Below are positions 1 through 7,697 of a stretch of 42,077 nucleotides of DNA, in pieces (the first letter of the stretch is position 1; the number at the start of each line of letters is the position of its first letter). Origin of the DNA: an uncultured Clostridia bacterium (GTDB taxonomy: Bacteria; Bacillota; Clostridia; TANB77; CAG-508); contig CANQKT010000008.1 in assembly GCA_947624525.1 (NCBI GenBank), forward strand, positions 1 to 42,077, given 5' to 3'. The notes below the pieces were generated by a model. That model ran no database searches and was not told the DNA's origin. It saw only the letters and a list, made by a program, of their open reading frames with translations. Both the position numbers and the translations under genes were made by a program.

Positions 1-48
1 CGCTTCAGCGTCAGCTAGTATCAAGGCCTTATAGGCCGATATGTAAAT

Positions 49-67
49 CCCCCAGTTATACTGGGGG
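49..67 (+). terminator. Hairpin at window edge, probable end of the preceding transcript
   Basis: An 8-bp perfect stem (CCCCCAGT paired with ACTGGGGG) closes a 3-nt loop and is followed by an AT-rich stretch (atatttatta). The T tract is imperfect, so this could also be a structural hairpin. It lies upstream of the pyk promoter and probably ends a gene outside the window. Just before it, 26-37 holds a small GGCC dyad. Confidence 0.5.
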
Positions 68-128
68 ATATTTATTACCCTAAATTATAACTTGATTTGG
101 AAGACAATGGAAAAAATTTTAAAAAGTA

Positions 129-157
129 TTGATTTTAACGAAATAATTTTGTATAAT
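129..157 (+). promoter_or_regulatory. Housekeeping promoter of pyk
   Basis: TTGATT at 129-134 and TATAAT at 152-157 are separated by 17 bp, a near-consensus sigma-A promoter. The ribosome binding site AAGGAG (181-186) follows, 10 nt before the ATG. Confidence 0.75.
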
Positions 158-196
158 AACAATTATGTTAAATAAATAAAAAGGAGATGTATTTTA

Positions 197-1639
197 ATGA
201 AGAAAACTAAGATAATTTGTAGCATCGGACCAGCTAGTAACAAACCTGAAATAATGGCACAAATGGTTCAAAATGGAATGAATATCGCAAGATTAAACTT
301 CTCACATGCAGATGATCAAGAAAAACAACAATTTCAAGATTGCGTTCGTGAAGTAAGAAAAATGACAGGAAAAAATGTATCAATATTATGGGATACAAAA
401 GGACCAGAACTTCGTGGTGGAGTAATGGTTGAAGAAGGTGCTGACCTAATCGAAGGAAATACAATTCGTATTGTTAAAGATGATGTTATAGGTAATGCAG
501 AAAGAATAACTATTAATCATCCACAAGTTATAGATAGTTTAGAGGTTAATGATGAAGTTTGGTTAGAAAATGCTAAAATGAAAGTTGTAGTAGTTTCTAA
601 GGAATCTGATGGTGTTACATGTAAGATAACACAAGGTGGACATTTAGGAAGCAGAAAGAGTTTCATTATTCCGGGTAAACCTTTAGATATTCCATATATT
701 TCTGAAAAAGATAAAGAAGATATTAAATATTCATGTGAACATGGTGGAGAATATCTTGCTATTTCTTTTGTTTCTTGCAAAGAGAACATTATGGAAGTAA
801 AAGAATTATTAAAACAATATGGTAGAGAAGATTTTAAAATTATTTGTAAAGTTGAAAGTGTTGTTGGTGTTCAAAATATTAAAGAGATTTTTGAAAACTC
901 AGATGGTGTTATGATTGGTCGTGGAGATTTAGGTTCAGAAGTTCCACCAGAAGAAATTCCAGCACTTCAAAAAATAATCATTAAAACAGCTCGTGAGATG
1001 GGTAAAATAGTTATTGTTGCTACAGAAATGTTAGAGACAATGATGGAAAATAATAGACCAAAGAGAGCTGAAACAGCTGATATTGCAAATGCTGTATTTG
1101 ATGGAACAGATGCTGTTATGTTATCTGGAGAAACTACAGTTGGTAAACATCCAATTGAAACAGTAGCTGCTATGGCAAGAACATGTGAGGTTTCAGAAAA
1201 ATATGCTGATTTTACTGGAAAATTTGCTTTACCTACAAATCCAGAGGAGAATGAATGTATAGCTTTAGCATCAAGTGCAATTAATTGTGCTAAAATAATG
1301 GATGCTAAGTTGATAGTAGTTGAAACACTTACAGGTAGAACAGCTAGAATTTTAAGTAATTTAAAACCTAATGTTCCAATTATAGCAATTTGTGATAATG
1401 AGAAAACAGGAAGAAAAATTGGTTTAAATTATGCAGTATATCCAGTTATAATGGAAAGAGCTACTTCAGTTGAAAAGTTTTTAGCTGATGCTAGAAAAAG
1501 TGCTATTGAATTCGCTGATAAAGAGGGTATTAGCTTAGTTAAAGGTGATAAAATTTTAATTACAGCAGGATTCACAGAGGGTGAAGCAAGTTCAAGAGGA
1601 TATGTAAGTACTAACTTAATGAAAATTGAAGAAATTTAA
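197..1639 (+). CDS. pyk: Pyruvate kinase
   Basis: Catalyses the last step of glycolysis, phosphoenolpyruvate + ADP to pyruvate + ATP, in the cytoplasm. The N-terminus KKTKIICSIGPAS is typical. The active-site signature is intact: Lys218 in IICKVES, the Mg-binding loop GRGDLG at 241-246, and Thr276 in ATEML followed by the MMENNRPKRAETADIANAV region. At 480 aa it is the short form, without the extra C-terminal PEP-utiliser-like domain of Bacillus enzymes. The ATG has an AAGGAG site 10 nt upstream and its own promoter, and a strong terminator follows, so it appears monocistronic. The phosphofructokinase gene that often precedes pyk is not in view. Confidence 0.97.
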   Translation: MKKTKIICSIGPASNKPEIMAQMVQNGMNIARLNFSHADDQEKQQFQDCVREVRKMTGKNVSILWDTKGPELRGGVMVEEGADLIEGNTIRIVKDDVIGNAERITINHPQVIDSLEVNDEVWLENAKMKVVVVSKESDGVTCKITQGGHLGSRKSFIIPGKPLDIPYISEKDKEDIKYSCEHGGEYLAISFVSCKENIMEVKELLKQYGREDFKIICKVESVVGVQNIKEIFENSDGVMIGRGDLGSEVPPEEIPALQKIIIKTAREMGKIVIVATEMLETMMENNRPKRAETADIANAVFDGTDAVMLSGETTVGKHPIETVAAMARTCEVSEKYADFTGKFALPTNPEENECIALASSAINCAKIMDAKLIVVETLTGRTARILSNLKPNVPIIAICDNEKTGRKIGLNYAVYPVIMERATSVEKFLADARKSAIEFADKEGISLVKGDKILITAGFTEGEASSRGYVSTNLMKIEEI

Positions 1640-1676
1640 TTTGTAGTATAATTAAAAAAGATAAGTTGTGTATGGA

Positions 1677-1725
1677 GAAATCCTTCTTATTAGACGAAAA
1701 GTTTAATAAGAAGGGTTTCATTTAT
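1677..1725 (+). terminator. Intrinsic terminator of pyk
   Basis: A long stem is formed by 1682-1692 (CCTTCTTATTA) and 1704-1714 (TAATAAGAAGG). It extends outward through GAAAT/GTTTC to about 16 bp with one G-T pair, then an AT-rich tail (atttatatag). Confidence 0.85.
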
Positions 1726-1825
1726 ATAGACTTATTTTTTTTCTATGAAAGTAGTTTGTTAAATAAAGAATAACTTGGTAAAAATTGCATAAAATATAAT
1801 ATAAAATTTTTTTAGGAGAGAACGT

Positions 1826-2104
1826 ATGGGTTACGAATATGTAAAAGAAGGTAATGATATTAAGGACAAGAGTGAAAAGGAAAAGAAGGTAGAATTAATA
1901 GTTAGTATTATTAAGACAAGAAATGATTTAGAAAATGCAAGGAACAATTATGAGTATGCTGAAGGAAATTTAATTGATTATTTTTTATATGAAATAAAGG
2001 CAAATCAAGCTAAGTTGGATTATTTGTTATGCAAAGCTAAGAAAATTGGAATTGAGATGGATATAATTGGATCTTGTTATATGAAGTTCAGGAATGTAAT
2101 ATAA
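1826..2104 (+). CDS. yaaL: DUF2508 (YaaL) family protein
   Basis: A 92-aa soluble protein that is highly charged at the N-terminus. The core LIDYFLYEIKANQAKLDYLLCKAKKIGIE matches the DUF2508/YaaL family in my judgement: a helical DY-LY-IKA-Q-K-DYLL pattern. Its molecular function is unknown. It starts at an ATG behind AGGAGAGAA. The next gene is bofA, and the yaaL-bofA pair is conserved in spore-forming Firmicutes, where it usually lies near recR/dnaX. Neither of those is visible here, so the pair appears detached from that context. Confidence 0.8.
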   Translation: MGYEYVKEGNDIKDKSEKEKKVELIVSIIKTRNDLENARNNYEYAEGNLIDYFLYEIKANQAKLDYLLCKAKKIGIEMDIIGSCYMKFRNVI

Positions 2105-2115
2105 TTTACAAAATT

Positions 2116-2134
2116 TTGGGAAAAGCTTTCCCAA
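2116..2134 (+). repeat. Near-perfect 19-bp palindrome between yaaL and bofA
   Basis: TTGGGAAAAGCTTTCCCAA is symmetrical apart from one extra A. It lies in the yaaL-bofA gap, about 15 nt before the bofA ribosome binding site, with no T tract after it. It could be an operator or an mRNA hairpin. Confidence 0.5.
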
Positions 2135-2163
2135 GTTACATATATAGATAGGGTGATGTGAAT

Positions 2164-2430
2164 ATGGATACAAATACCATTATTATTTATTTGGCTTGTT
2201 TGACTGTTTTGTTTATAATTGGAAAGATTTTTTATTTGCCATTGAGACATATTATTAAGTTGTTGTTGAATTCTGTTTTGGGAGGATTTTTGATTTACAT
2301 AGTTAATGTTGTGGGGGATTCTTTTGGGTTTCATATTGGGTTGAATTGGGCTACAGCTATATTTTCTGGGCTTTTGGGTGTGCCGGGGGTGGTTGTGCTT
2401 GTGTTGGTTAAGGCTTTTATTTTAGGGTGA
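2164..2430 (+). CDS. bofA: Pro-sigma-K processing inhibitor BofA family membrane protein
   Basis: An 88-aa membrane protein with about three hydrophobic segments and the C-terminal signature GLNWATAIFSGLLGVPGVVVLVLVKAFILG characteristic of BofA. In Bacillus, BofA sits in the outer forespore membrane with SpoIVFA and holds the protease SpoIVFB inactive until engulfment is complete. I prefer the ATG at 2164 to the in-frame GTG at 2158, because the Shine-Dalgarno-like AGGGTGATG lies only 1-2 nt before the GTG but 6-7 nt before the ATG. It is cotranscribed with yaaL across a 59-nt gap that contains the dyad at 2116-2134. Confidence 0.88.
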   Translation: MDTNTIIIYLACLTVLFIIGKIFYLPLRHIIKLLLNSVLGGFLIYIVNVVGDSFGFHIGLNWATAIFSGLLGVPGVVVLVLVKAFILG

Positions 2431-2438
2431 GTGGCCGA

Positions 2439-2664
2439 GAGAAAAAAGCAGTAAGAATTATGTAAAAGTGAGTATATATATTACATTCCGCAGGCTTGCT
2501 GGCTTGACTCATTAAAAGGTAAAAGGGACTTTGAGAAATTTAAAATGTTTTAATTTCTTAGTAGTCCCTTTTACATCTTTTAATAAGTCTCGCCAAACTG
2601 CGCGCCTTGTGCTCCATTGTAATATATATACTCACTTTTACATAATTCTTATTGCTTTTTTCTC
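2439..2664. repeat. 226-bp fold-back (MITE-like) element between convergent bofA and glmS
   Basis: The outer arms 2439-2485 and 2618-2664 are 47 bp long and complementary except for one G-T pair. A second stem (2511-2530 with 2563-2584, one 2-nt bulge) and a third (2535-2544 with 2549-2557) make almost the whole segment a single giant hairpin. The 5-bp sequence GAGTG flanks it at 2429-2433 and 2666-2670 and could be a target-site duplication. The middle of the arms is more GC-rich than the surroundings. It carries no gene. It may also act as a bidirectional terminator for bofA and glmS, but it is far larger than the other terminators in this window. Confidence 0.75.
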
Positions 2665-2715
2665 CGAGTGAATGTGTAGTTTGAAATTTTGGAACATCCA
2701 AAATTTCCTGTATTT

Positions 2716-4653
2716 TTATTCCACGGTTACCGATTTAGCTAAATTTCTTGGCTTATCAACATCTAATCCTTTATTTTTTGAAATGTAGTAGGCTAGAAGT
2801 TGTAAAGGAATTACTGATAGGATAGGGGAGATGAGTGGGTTTGTTTCTGGAATTTTGTATATATAGTCAAAATTAGTATTTTCCAAATCTTGGTTTGTAA
2901 TGACCATAGTTTTGGCTCCTCTTGTAATTACCTCTTGTATGTTACTAATAGATTTTTTTGCTAGAGATGGATCTGTAAGTATACTTATAACATGTATGCC
3001 ATTTTCGATTAATGCAATAGGTCCATGTTTTAATTCGCCTGATGCATATGCTTCTGAGTGAATGTATGATATTTCTTTTAATTTTAGAGATCCTTCTAAG
3101 GCAACTGTTTGGTCAACTCCTCTACCTAGGAAAAACATGTCTTTTTGTGTATAAGCTTCATCTGCAAATTTCTTTATTAATGATGTGTCTTCTAATATCA
3201 TTGAGATTTTTTTAGGTAACTCTAAAATGTCTTTTTTAATATCATATAATTTTATTGTTTTGCCATCTGGGTTTATTGTAATATCAGTGTTATCATAGCC
3301 CAATAATTCAGAAAAATGTATTGCTAATATAGCAAATAAAACAACTTGAGAAGTGTATGCTTTAGTAGAGGCAACTGCTATTTCAGGCCCTGCGTGTGTA
3401 TAAATTGTGTAATCTGCTTCTCTTGTAATTGAACTTCCTATTACATTAGATATAGCAAGTGTTTTAGCACATTTTGATTTTGCCAGTTTCAATGCTGCAA
3501 TTGTATCTGCTGTTTCTCCGGATTGGCTTACATAAATACATAAGGTTTTATCATCTATAATGGGATCTCTGTATCTAAATTCAGATGCTATGTCTACTTC
3601 AACAGGGATTTTGCATAATTTTTCTAATAAGACTTTTCCAACTAATCCGGCATGCATAGCTGTTCCGCAGGCAACAATAAAGATTTTGTTTATGCTTTTT
3701 AAGTATTCAGAAGTAATTTCTAAATCATCGAAATTGCAGGCTTCATTTAATTTTAGTCTTGAACCTATTGTTTCTCTAACTGAGTTTGGTTGTTCAAAAA
3801 TTTCTTTTAACATGAAATCATCATAACCATTTTTCTCGGCAGATGATGCATCCCATTCAATGTTTTTAATTTCTTTTGTGTATTTTTCTAAGTCTTTATT
3901 ATAAAATGAAATTGAGTCGTTTGTTATAATAGCAAATTCATTATCATCTAATAAGTAAAAATCCTTTGTATAAGTTAATAGTGCTGGTATATCAGATGCA
4001 ACATAGTTTTCATCTGATTTAGTTCCAATAACTAATGGGCTGTCTTTTCTTGCAACAATTATTGTATCAGGAATAAGTGGCGAAATGACTTCTATTGCAT
4101 AACTTCCTTTTAGGTCATTAGTTGCTTTTACAACTGCTTCTAATACTTTATCTTTATAATTATTTTCGTTACCAACATTTGTTTTATTTTCAAAAGAATT
4201 AGTTTTGTTATTATAATCAGTATCTTCTTGATCTATCTTTTTAAAATAATAATGTATCAAATTTGGAATAACTTCAGTATCTGTCTGTGAATAAAAGGTG
4301 TATCCATTGTCAGTAAGGAAGCTTCTTAATTCATTATAATTTTCTATAATTCCATTATGAACTACAGTAAAGGTATTGCTATTATCCATATGAGGATGAG
4401 AGTTTTCTTTTGATGGCTTGCCATGTGTTGCCCATCTTGTATGAGCAATTCCATAAGTACCCTGTAATTCTTTGTAGCCATCTAAATCTAATATATTTCG
4501 TACTCTTCCTTTGTCTTTCATAATTTTTATCTCATTGTTTTCTAAAGTGGCAATTCCTGCTGAATCATAACCTCTATATTCTAGGGCTAATAGCCCATTT
4601 ATTAATATATTACTAGCTTTTTTATTGCCTACATATCCTATAATTCCACACAT
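2716..4653 (-). CDS. glmS: Glutamine--fructose-6-phosphate aminotransferase
   Basis: Makes glucosamine-6-phosphate from fructose-6-phosphate and glutamine, the entry step to UDP-GlcNAc and peptidoglycan. The nucleophile Cys2 opens the glutaminase domain (MCGIIGYVG), which also has HTRWATHG and HNGIIENY. Two SIS domains follow (CGTAMHAG, SQSGETADT, GRGVD, SGELKHGPIALI), and the C-terminus DKPRNLAKSVTVE is canonical. At 645 aa it is about 40 residues longer than usual. The extra length is a charged, Asn-rich insertion at roughly residues 147-175 in the glutaminase domain, between EVIPNLIHYYFKK and DKVLEAVVKA. The AGGAGGA site lies 7 nt before the ATG. A glmS ribozyme in the leader provides feedback control. 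Confidence 0.97.
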   Translation of the reverse strand: MCGIIGYVGNKKASNILINGLLALEYRGYDSAGIATLENNEIKIMKDKGRVRNILDLDGYKELQGTYGIAHTRWATHGKPSKENSHPHMDNSNTFTVVHNGIIENYNELRSFLTDNGYTFYSQTDTEVIPNLIHYYFKKIDQEDTDYNNKTNSFENKTNVGNENNYKDKVLEAVVKATNDLKGSYAIEVISPLIPDTIIVARKDSPLVIGTKSDENYVASDIPALLTYTKDFYLLDDNEFAIITNDSISFYNKDLEKYTKEIKNIEWDASSAEKNGYDDFMLKEIFEQPNSVRETIGSRLKLNEACNFDDLEITSEYLKSINKIFIVACGTAMHAGLVGKVLLEKLCKIPVEVDIASEFRYRDPIIDDKTLCIYVSQSGETADTIAALKLAKSKCAKTLAISNVIGSSITREADYTIYTHAGPEIAVASTKAYTSQVVLFAILAIHFSELLGYDNTDITINPDGKTIKLYDIKKDILELPKKISMILEDTSLIKKFADEAYTQKDMFFLGRGVDQTVALEGSLKLKEISYIHSEAYASGELKHGPIALIENGIHVISILTDPSLAKKSISNIQEVITRGAKTMVITNQDLENTNFDYIYKIPETNPLISPILSVIPLQLLAYYISKNKGLDVDKPRNLAKSVTVE

Positions 4654-4699
4654 AAATAATCCTCCTAAAATTAAGTTTGATTAATTATAAAAGGCACAA

Positions 4700-4881
4700 T
4701 TAATAGACTTACATAATAGCAATTTTGTTTCTAATATTTCTATCAGGTTTTGTATGCTATTTTTGACAGTAAGCATGCCATAGGATTATCCGCCGAGTCT
4801 TTCGATAAATCCTATCCTCGTCAACAAACTTTGTATTAAATAAATTTTATGAATATTAATTTCTTCGTTTGTCCAGGCGCT
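4700..4881 (-). ncRNA. glmS ribozyme: glmS ribozyme (glucosamine-6-phosphate-activated self-cleaving riboswitch)
   Basis: On the minus strand the leader has the conserved self-cleavage site A|GCGCC, with cleavage between 4881 and 4880. Downstream are the core segments GTTGACGAGG, the P3-type helix AGGATTTATCG / CGGATAATCCT, and GGCATGC. A long 3' arm contains AATAGC ... GCTATT (P4-like). These are the hallmark elements of the class. Glucosamine-6-phosphate acts as the cofactor for cleavage, and the cut mRNA is then degraded, so glmS is repressed by its product. The 3' boundary is approximate. Confidence 0.93.
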
Positions 4882-4940
4882 ATTATTAACACTTAAACTC
4901 CTTTCTTGTAAAATTTTGTAACTTTTATAATTATAATATT

Positions 4941-4969
4941 ATATTATACTAAGTGTAAAAAATGTGCAA
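4941..4969 (-). promoter_or_regulatory. Promoter of the glmS transcript
   Basis: On the minus strand TTGCAC (4969-4964) and TAATAT (4946-4941) are separated by 17 bp. The RNA would start near 4934, about 53 nt before the ribozyme cleavage site. Overlapping TATAAT-like hexamers make the exact -10 uncertain. Confidence 0.55.
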
Positions 4970-5049
4970 GAGCATCTCAATTATAATGAAAAAATAATTA
5001 TAATTTAACACTTTTTGCAAAATCATAAAAACAAGAGCATTTATTACAA

Positions 5050-5113
5050 TTCAAGTGTCTAAGAAAAATTTCCTAACTCAAAAAGTGTTTCTAGATTTTT
5101 TTAGACACTTGAA
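5050..5113. repeat. Long inverted repeat upstream of the yqeG promoter
   Basis: TTCAAGTGTCTAA at 5050-5062 is perfectly complementary to 5101-5113. The pairing continues inward through one G-T pair and four A-T pairs, giving an 18-bp stem. A second inverted pair, AACACTTTTTG (5008-5018) and CAAAAAGTGTT (5079-5089), is interleaved with it. The repeat ends 15 bp before the -35 box of yqeG. The 4654-5183 gap contains only this, the two promoters and the glmS ribozyme. Confidence 0.6.
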
Positions 5114-5128
5114 CTATAACAAATTCTC

Positions 5129-5157
5129 TTGACAAAACTGTACTTCATTGATAATAT
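5129..5157 (+). promoter_or_regulatory. Promoter of the yqeG operon
   Basis: TTGACA (5129-5134) and TAATAT (5152-5157) are spaced by 17 bp, followed by the strong site AAGGAGG at 5171-5177 before the yqeG ATG. Confidence 0.75.
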
Positions 5158-5183
5158 AATACTGAAAAACAAGGAGGAAAAAC

Positions 5184-5690
5184 ATGCTACTTTATCCAGA
5201 TTTTTATTTTAACAATATAAGAGAAATAAAATTAGAATTCCTACAGACACATAATATAAAAGGACTAATTTTAGATGTAGATAATACACTAATAGATTAC
5301 GACAAAAAACTCGAAGAGGGAACCGAACAATGGGTACAAGAACTTAAGAAAGCTGGAATAAAATTCTGTATTGTATCTAACACAAATAAGCGTGATAAAG
5401 TTAAGCAAGTAGCGAATACTCTAGATATACCATATTTTTATTTTGCTAAAAAACCCTTAAAAAAAGGCTTTATGGATGCAAAGAAAAAATTGGATTTAAA
5501 GGCGGAAAATATAGCTGCAATAGGGGATCAAATAATGACTGATGTCATAGGAGCAAATAGATGTAAAATGTATTCGATTTTGGTAAAACCAATAGCAGAG
5601 AAAGATATTTTTATTACTAGAATTAAAAGACCAATTGAAAATAAAATTATTAAAAGTTATTTGAAAAAAGTGGAGAAAGAGAAGGTATAA
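5184..5690 (+). CDS. yqeG: YqeG family HAD-superfamily (subclass IIIA) phosphatase
   Basis: A 168-aa cytoplasmic phosphatase-fold protein. The four HAD motifs are visible: DVDNT with nucleophile Asp31 and acid Asp33, Ser65 in IVSNTN, the lysine in AKKPLKKG (about 89-90), and GDQIMTD at 114-120. The YqeG family resembles phosphatidylglycerophosphate phosphatases, and in many Firmicutes it stands next to yqeH/aroE; the substrate here is inferred only. It is the first gene of an operon with the prepilin-type peptidase, whose ATG begins 1 nt after its stop codon. Confidence 0.9.
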   Translation: MLLYPDFYFNNIREIKLEFLQTHNIKGLILDVDNTLIDYDKKLEEGTEQWVQELKKAGIKFCIVSNTNKRDKVKQVANTLDIPYFYFAKKPLKKGFMDAKKKLDLKAENIAAIGDQIMTDVIGANRCKMYSILVKPIAEKDIFITRIKRPIENKIIKSYLKKVEKEKV

Positions 5691-5691
5691 G

Positions 5692-6441
5692 ATGTTTATT
5701 AATAATATACATATTTTCTGGTTTATAGGAATAGGAATATTAGGCTTAATAGTAGGAAGACTAATAGATCTAATTAATCAAAATTTACCTGAACATAAGG
5801 AAATTTTTGATATTCAAATTATTAAGGACTACATTAAAAATACTGATGCTAATTATACTGTAATGATAATAACATGTGTTTTGTATATAGCACTGTTACG
5901 AGTAATAGGAATGGAAGATGTAATAGAATTATTGCAATTTTTAATTCTTATTCCTATGCTAATTTCAGCATTTTGCATTGACTATAAATTACAAATAATT
6001 CCTAACAGACTAACATTAACTATGTTAGAAGTTGGAATTGTATTTAGTTTTTTTAGAGGCATAAATAATTTAAATATAGCAGTTGAAATGTGGCTTGGGA
6101 TGCTTGTTGGGGCTGGAATTTTTATAATATTAACTGTTATTGGAAATTGGGTATTTAAAAAGAAAACAATGGGATTTGGAGATGTAAAACTCATGGGAAT
6201 ATTAGGATTATTTTTTGGTTGGAGAAATGTAATAGCCATATCAATACTAGCATTTTTCATCGCTGCAATTTTTAGTGTAGCATTAATAATAAAAGCCAAA
6301 ATAAAAAAACAAGAAATAAATGAATTTATTCCTTTTGGGCCATTTATAGTATTATCTGCTATAATTATAATGTTTATACCTTTAGATATATGGATAAAAT
6401 TGATATTTTTTATTTTCACATTGGGTAAATCTAAGATATAG
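5692..6441 (+). CDS. Prepilin-type (A24 family) aspartic peptidase, multi-pass membrane protein
   Basis: A 249-aa integral membrane protein with about seven hydrophobic segments. Both catalytic motifs of A24 peptidases are present: Asp97 in FCIDYKLQIIPNR and the GFGD motif with Asp164 in MGFGDVKLMGILGLFFGW. Such enzymes cleave leader peptides of type IV prepilins or related pseudopilins at the cytoplasmic face. The N-terminal methylase half is short and lacks the usual zinc-binding cysteine pairs, so it may cleave without N-methylating, or may only be a relative of the family. No pilin or pilus assembly gene is in the window. Tightly coupled to yqeG. Confidence 0.85.
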   Translation: MFINNIHIFWFIGIGILGLIVGRLIDLINQNLPEHKEIFDIQIIKDYIKNTDANYTVMIITCVLYIALLRVIGMEDVIELLQFLILIPMLISAFCIDYKLQIIPNRLTLTMLEVGIVFSFFRGINNLNIAVEMWLGMLVGAGIFIILTVIGNWVFKKKTMGFGDVKLMGILGLFFGWRNVIAISILAFFIAAIFSVALIIKAKIKKQEINEFIPFGPFIVLSAIIIMFIPLDIWIKLIFFIFTLGKSKI

Positions 6442-6497
6442 TGTTACATAAGATTAAAAATTTTAAGACTGTTTTAGAAAGATAAAAGGGTGATGAT

Positions 6498-7565
6498 ATG
6501 AATGAAAAAATAGAAGCTTTAAGGGAAAAATTAAAAAGCTTAAATATGCAAGGTATGATAATAACAAATCCTGTGAATATAAGATATTTAACTAATATAA
6601 ATGCAGAAGGAATATTACTTTTAACTAGACGCGAAAATGTTTATATTACAGATGGAAGATATATGGAGACTGTAAATAATACTCTTACAATTGATGATGA
6701 AATTATTGTTTATGATTTTAAAGAATTGAGCAAGGAAGATTATGAAAATTTCTTCACTTTCTGTGAAAATGTAGGGTTCGAGGAGGCAAATTTAACTTAT
6801 GCAAAATATAAAGAATATATGCATAGATATAAAATAAACAATTTCGAAGAAACTGAAGGATTATTAGAAAAAATGAGAATTGTAAAAAAAGAAGAAGAAA
6901 TTGATAATATAAAAAAAGCATGTATTATTACAGATAACTGTTTTGATCATTTAAAGAGTTTTATAAAAATAGGTATGACTGAGAAGGATATAGCTTTTGA
7001 GATTGAAAAATTCTTTTTAACTAATGGGGCTGACGGTTTAGCTTTTGATACAATAGTTGCTTCAGGCGCAAATTCTTCTATGCCACATGCTATACCAACA
7101 GATAAAAAGATAGAGGATGGAGATCCTATTACAATAGATATGGGATGTAGATATAATGGATACTGTTCAGATATGACTAGAACTGTATTTGCAGGGCATG
7201 TTCCGCATTATATGAAACCTGTTTATGACCTAGTTTTGAAAACTCAAATGAGAGTTCTTGAAGAATTGAAAGAAGGTGCTAATTTAAAATTAATATCAAA
7301 AAGTGTTGATAGTGATTTTAAATTGAATGGTGCAAATATGGTACATAGTCTTGGACATGGTGTTGGCTTGGATATTCATGAGTATCCTTTTATGAATAAT
7401 AAACATGATTTTATTTTAAAGGAGAATATGGTAGTTACTGATGAACCCGGAATTTACATTCCTGCTAGATTTGGTGTTAGAATTGAAGACACAGTTTTAA
7501 TAACTAAATATGCATCTCAAAAATTAACTATGTCTGAAAAAGGATATGTAATAGTAGGTCTATAA
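6498..7565 (+). CDS. M24 family aminopeptidase (Xaa-Pro aminopeptidase type)
   Basis: A 355-aa cytosolic dinuclear-metal peptidase that removes N-terminal residues ahead of proline. An N-terminal creatinase-like domain (about 1-125) precedes the pita-bread catalytic domain. All five metal ligands are visible: Asp214 (TIDMG), Asp225 (YCSDMTRT), His287 (SLGHGVGLDIHE), Glu316 (TDEPGIYI) and Glu330 (VRIEDTVLIT). The length is typical of YqhT/PepP-type enzymes. It is the third gene of the yqeG operon, with AAAGGGTGATG before the ATG. Confidence 0.93.
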   Translation: MNEKIEALREKLKSLNMQGMIITNPVNIRYLTNINAEGILLLTRRENVYITDGRYMETVNNTLTIDDEIIVYDFKELSKEDYENFFTFCENVGFEEANLTYAKYKEYMHRYKINNFEETEGLLEKMRIVKKEEEIDNIKKACIITDNCFDHLKSFIKIGMTEKDIAFEIEKFFLTNGADGLAFDTIVASGANSSMPHAIPTDKKIEDGDPITIDMGCRYNGYCSDMTRTVFAGHVPHYMKPVYDLVLKTQMRVLEELKEGANLKLISKSVDSDFKLNGANMVHSLGHGVGLDIHEYPFMNNKHDFILKENMVVTDEPGIYIPARFGVRIEDTVLITKYASQKLTMSEKGYVIVGL

Positions 7566-7697
7566 TTACCATATTTAATAATAAACTGTTTGCTTTATAT
7601 GCAAATTATTAACAGTAGTACCAAAGGCAAAAGAAAAGTATAAAAAATGAAAATTATGAAAATACTATATGAAAAAGTAAAATAAGGAGTTTAACTT

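Noticed and set aside
5982..6419. A 145-codon open frame antisense to the prepilin peptidase gene
   Set aside because: It is a shadow of a hydrophobic gene in AT-rich DNA; there is no start signal and the plus-strand gene has clear catalytic motifs.
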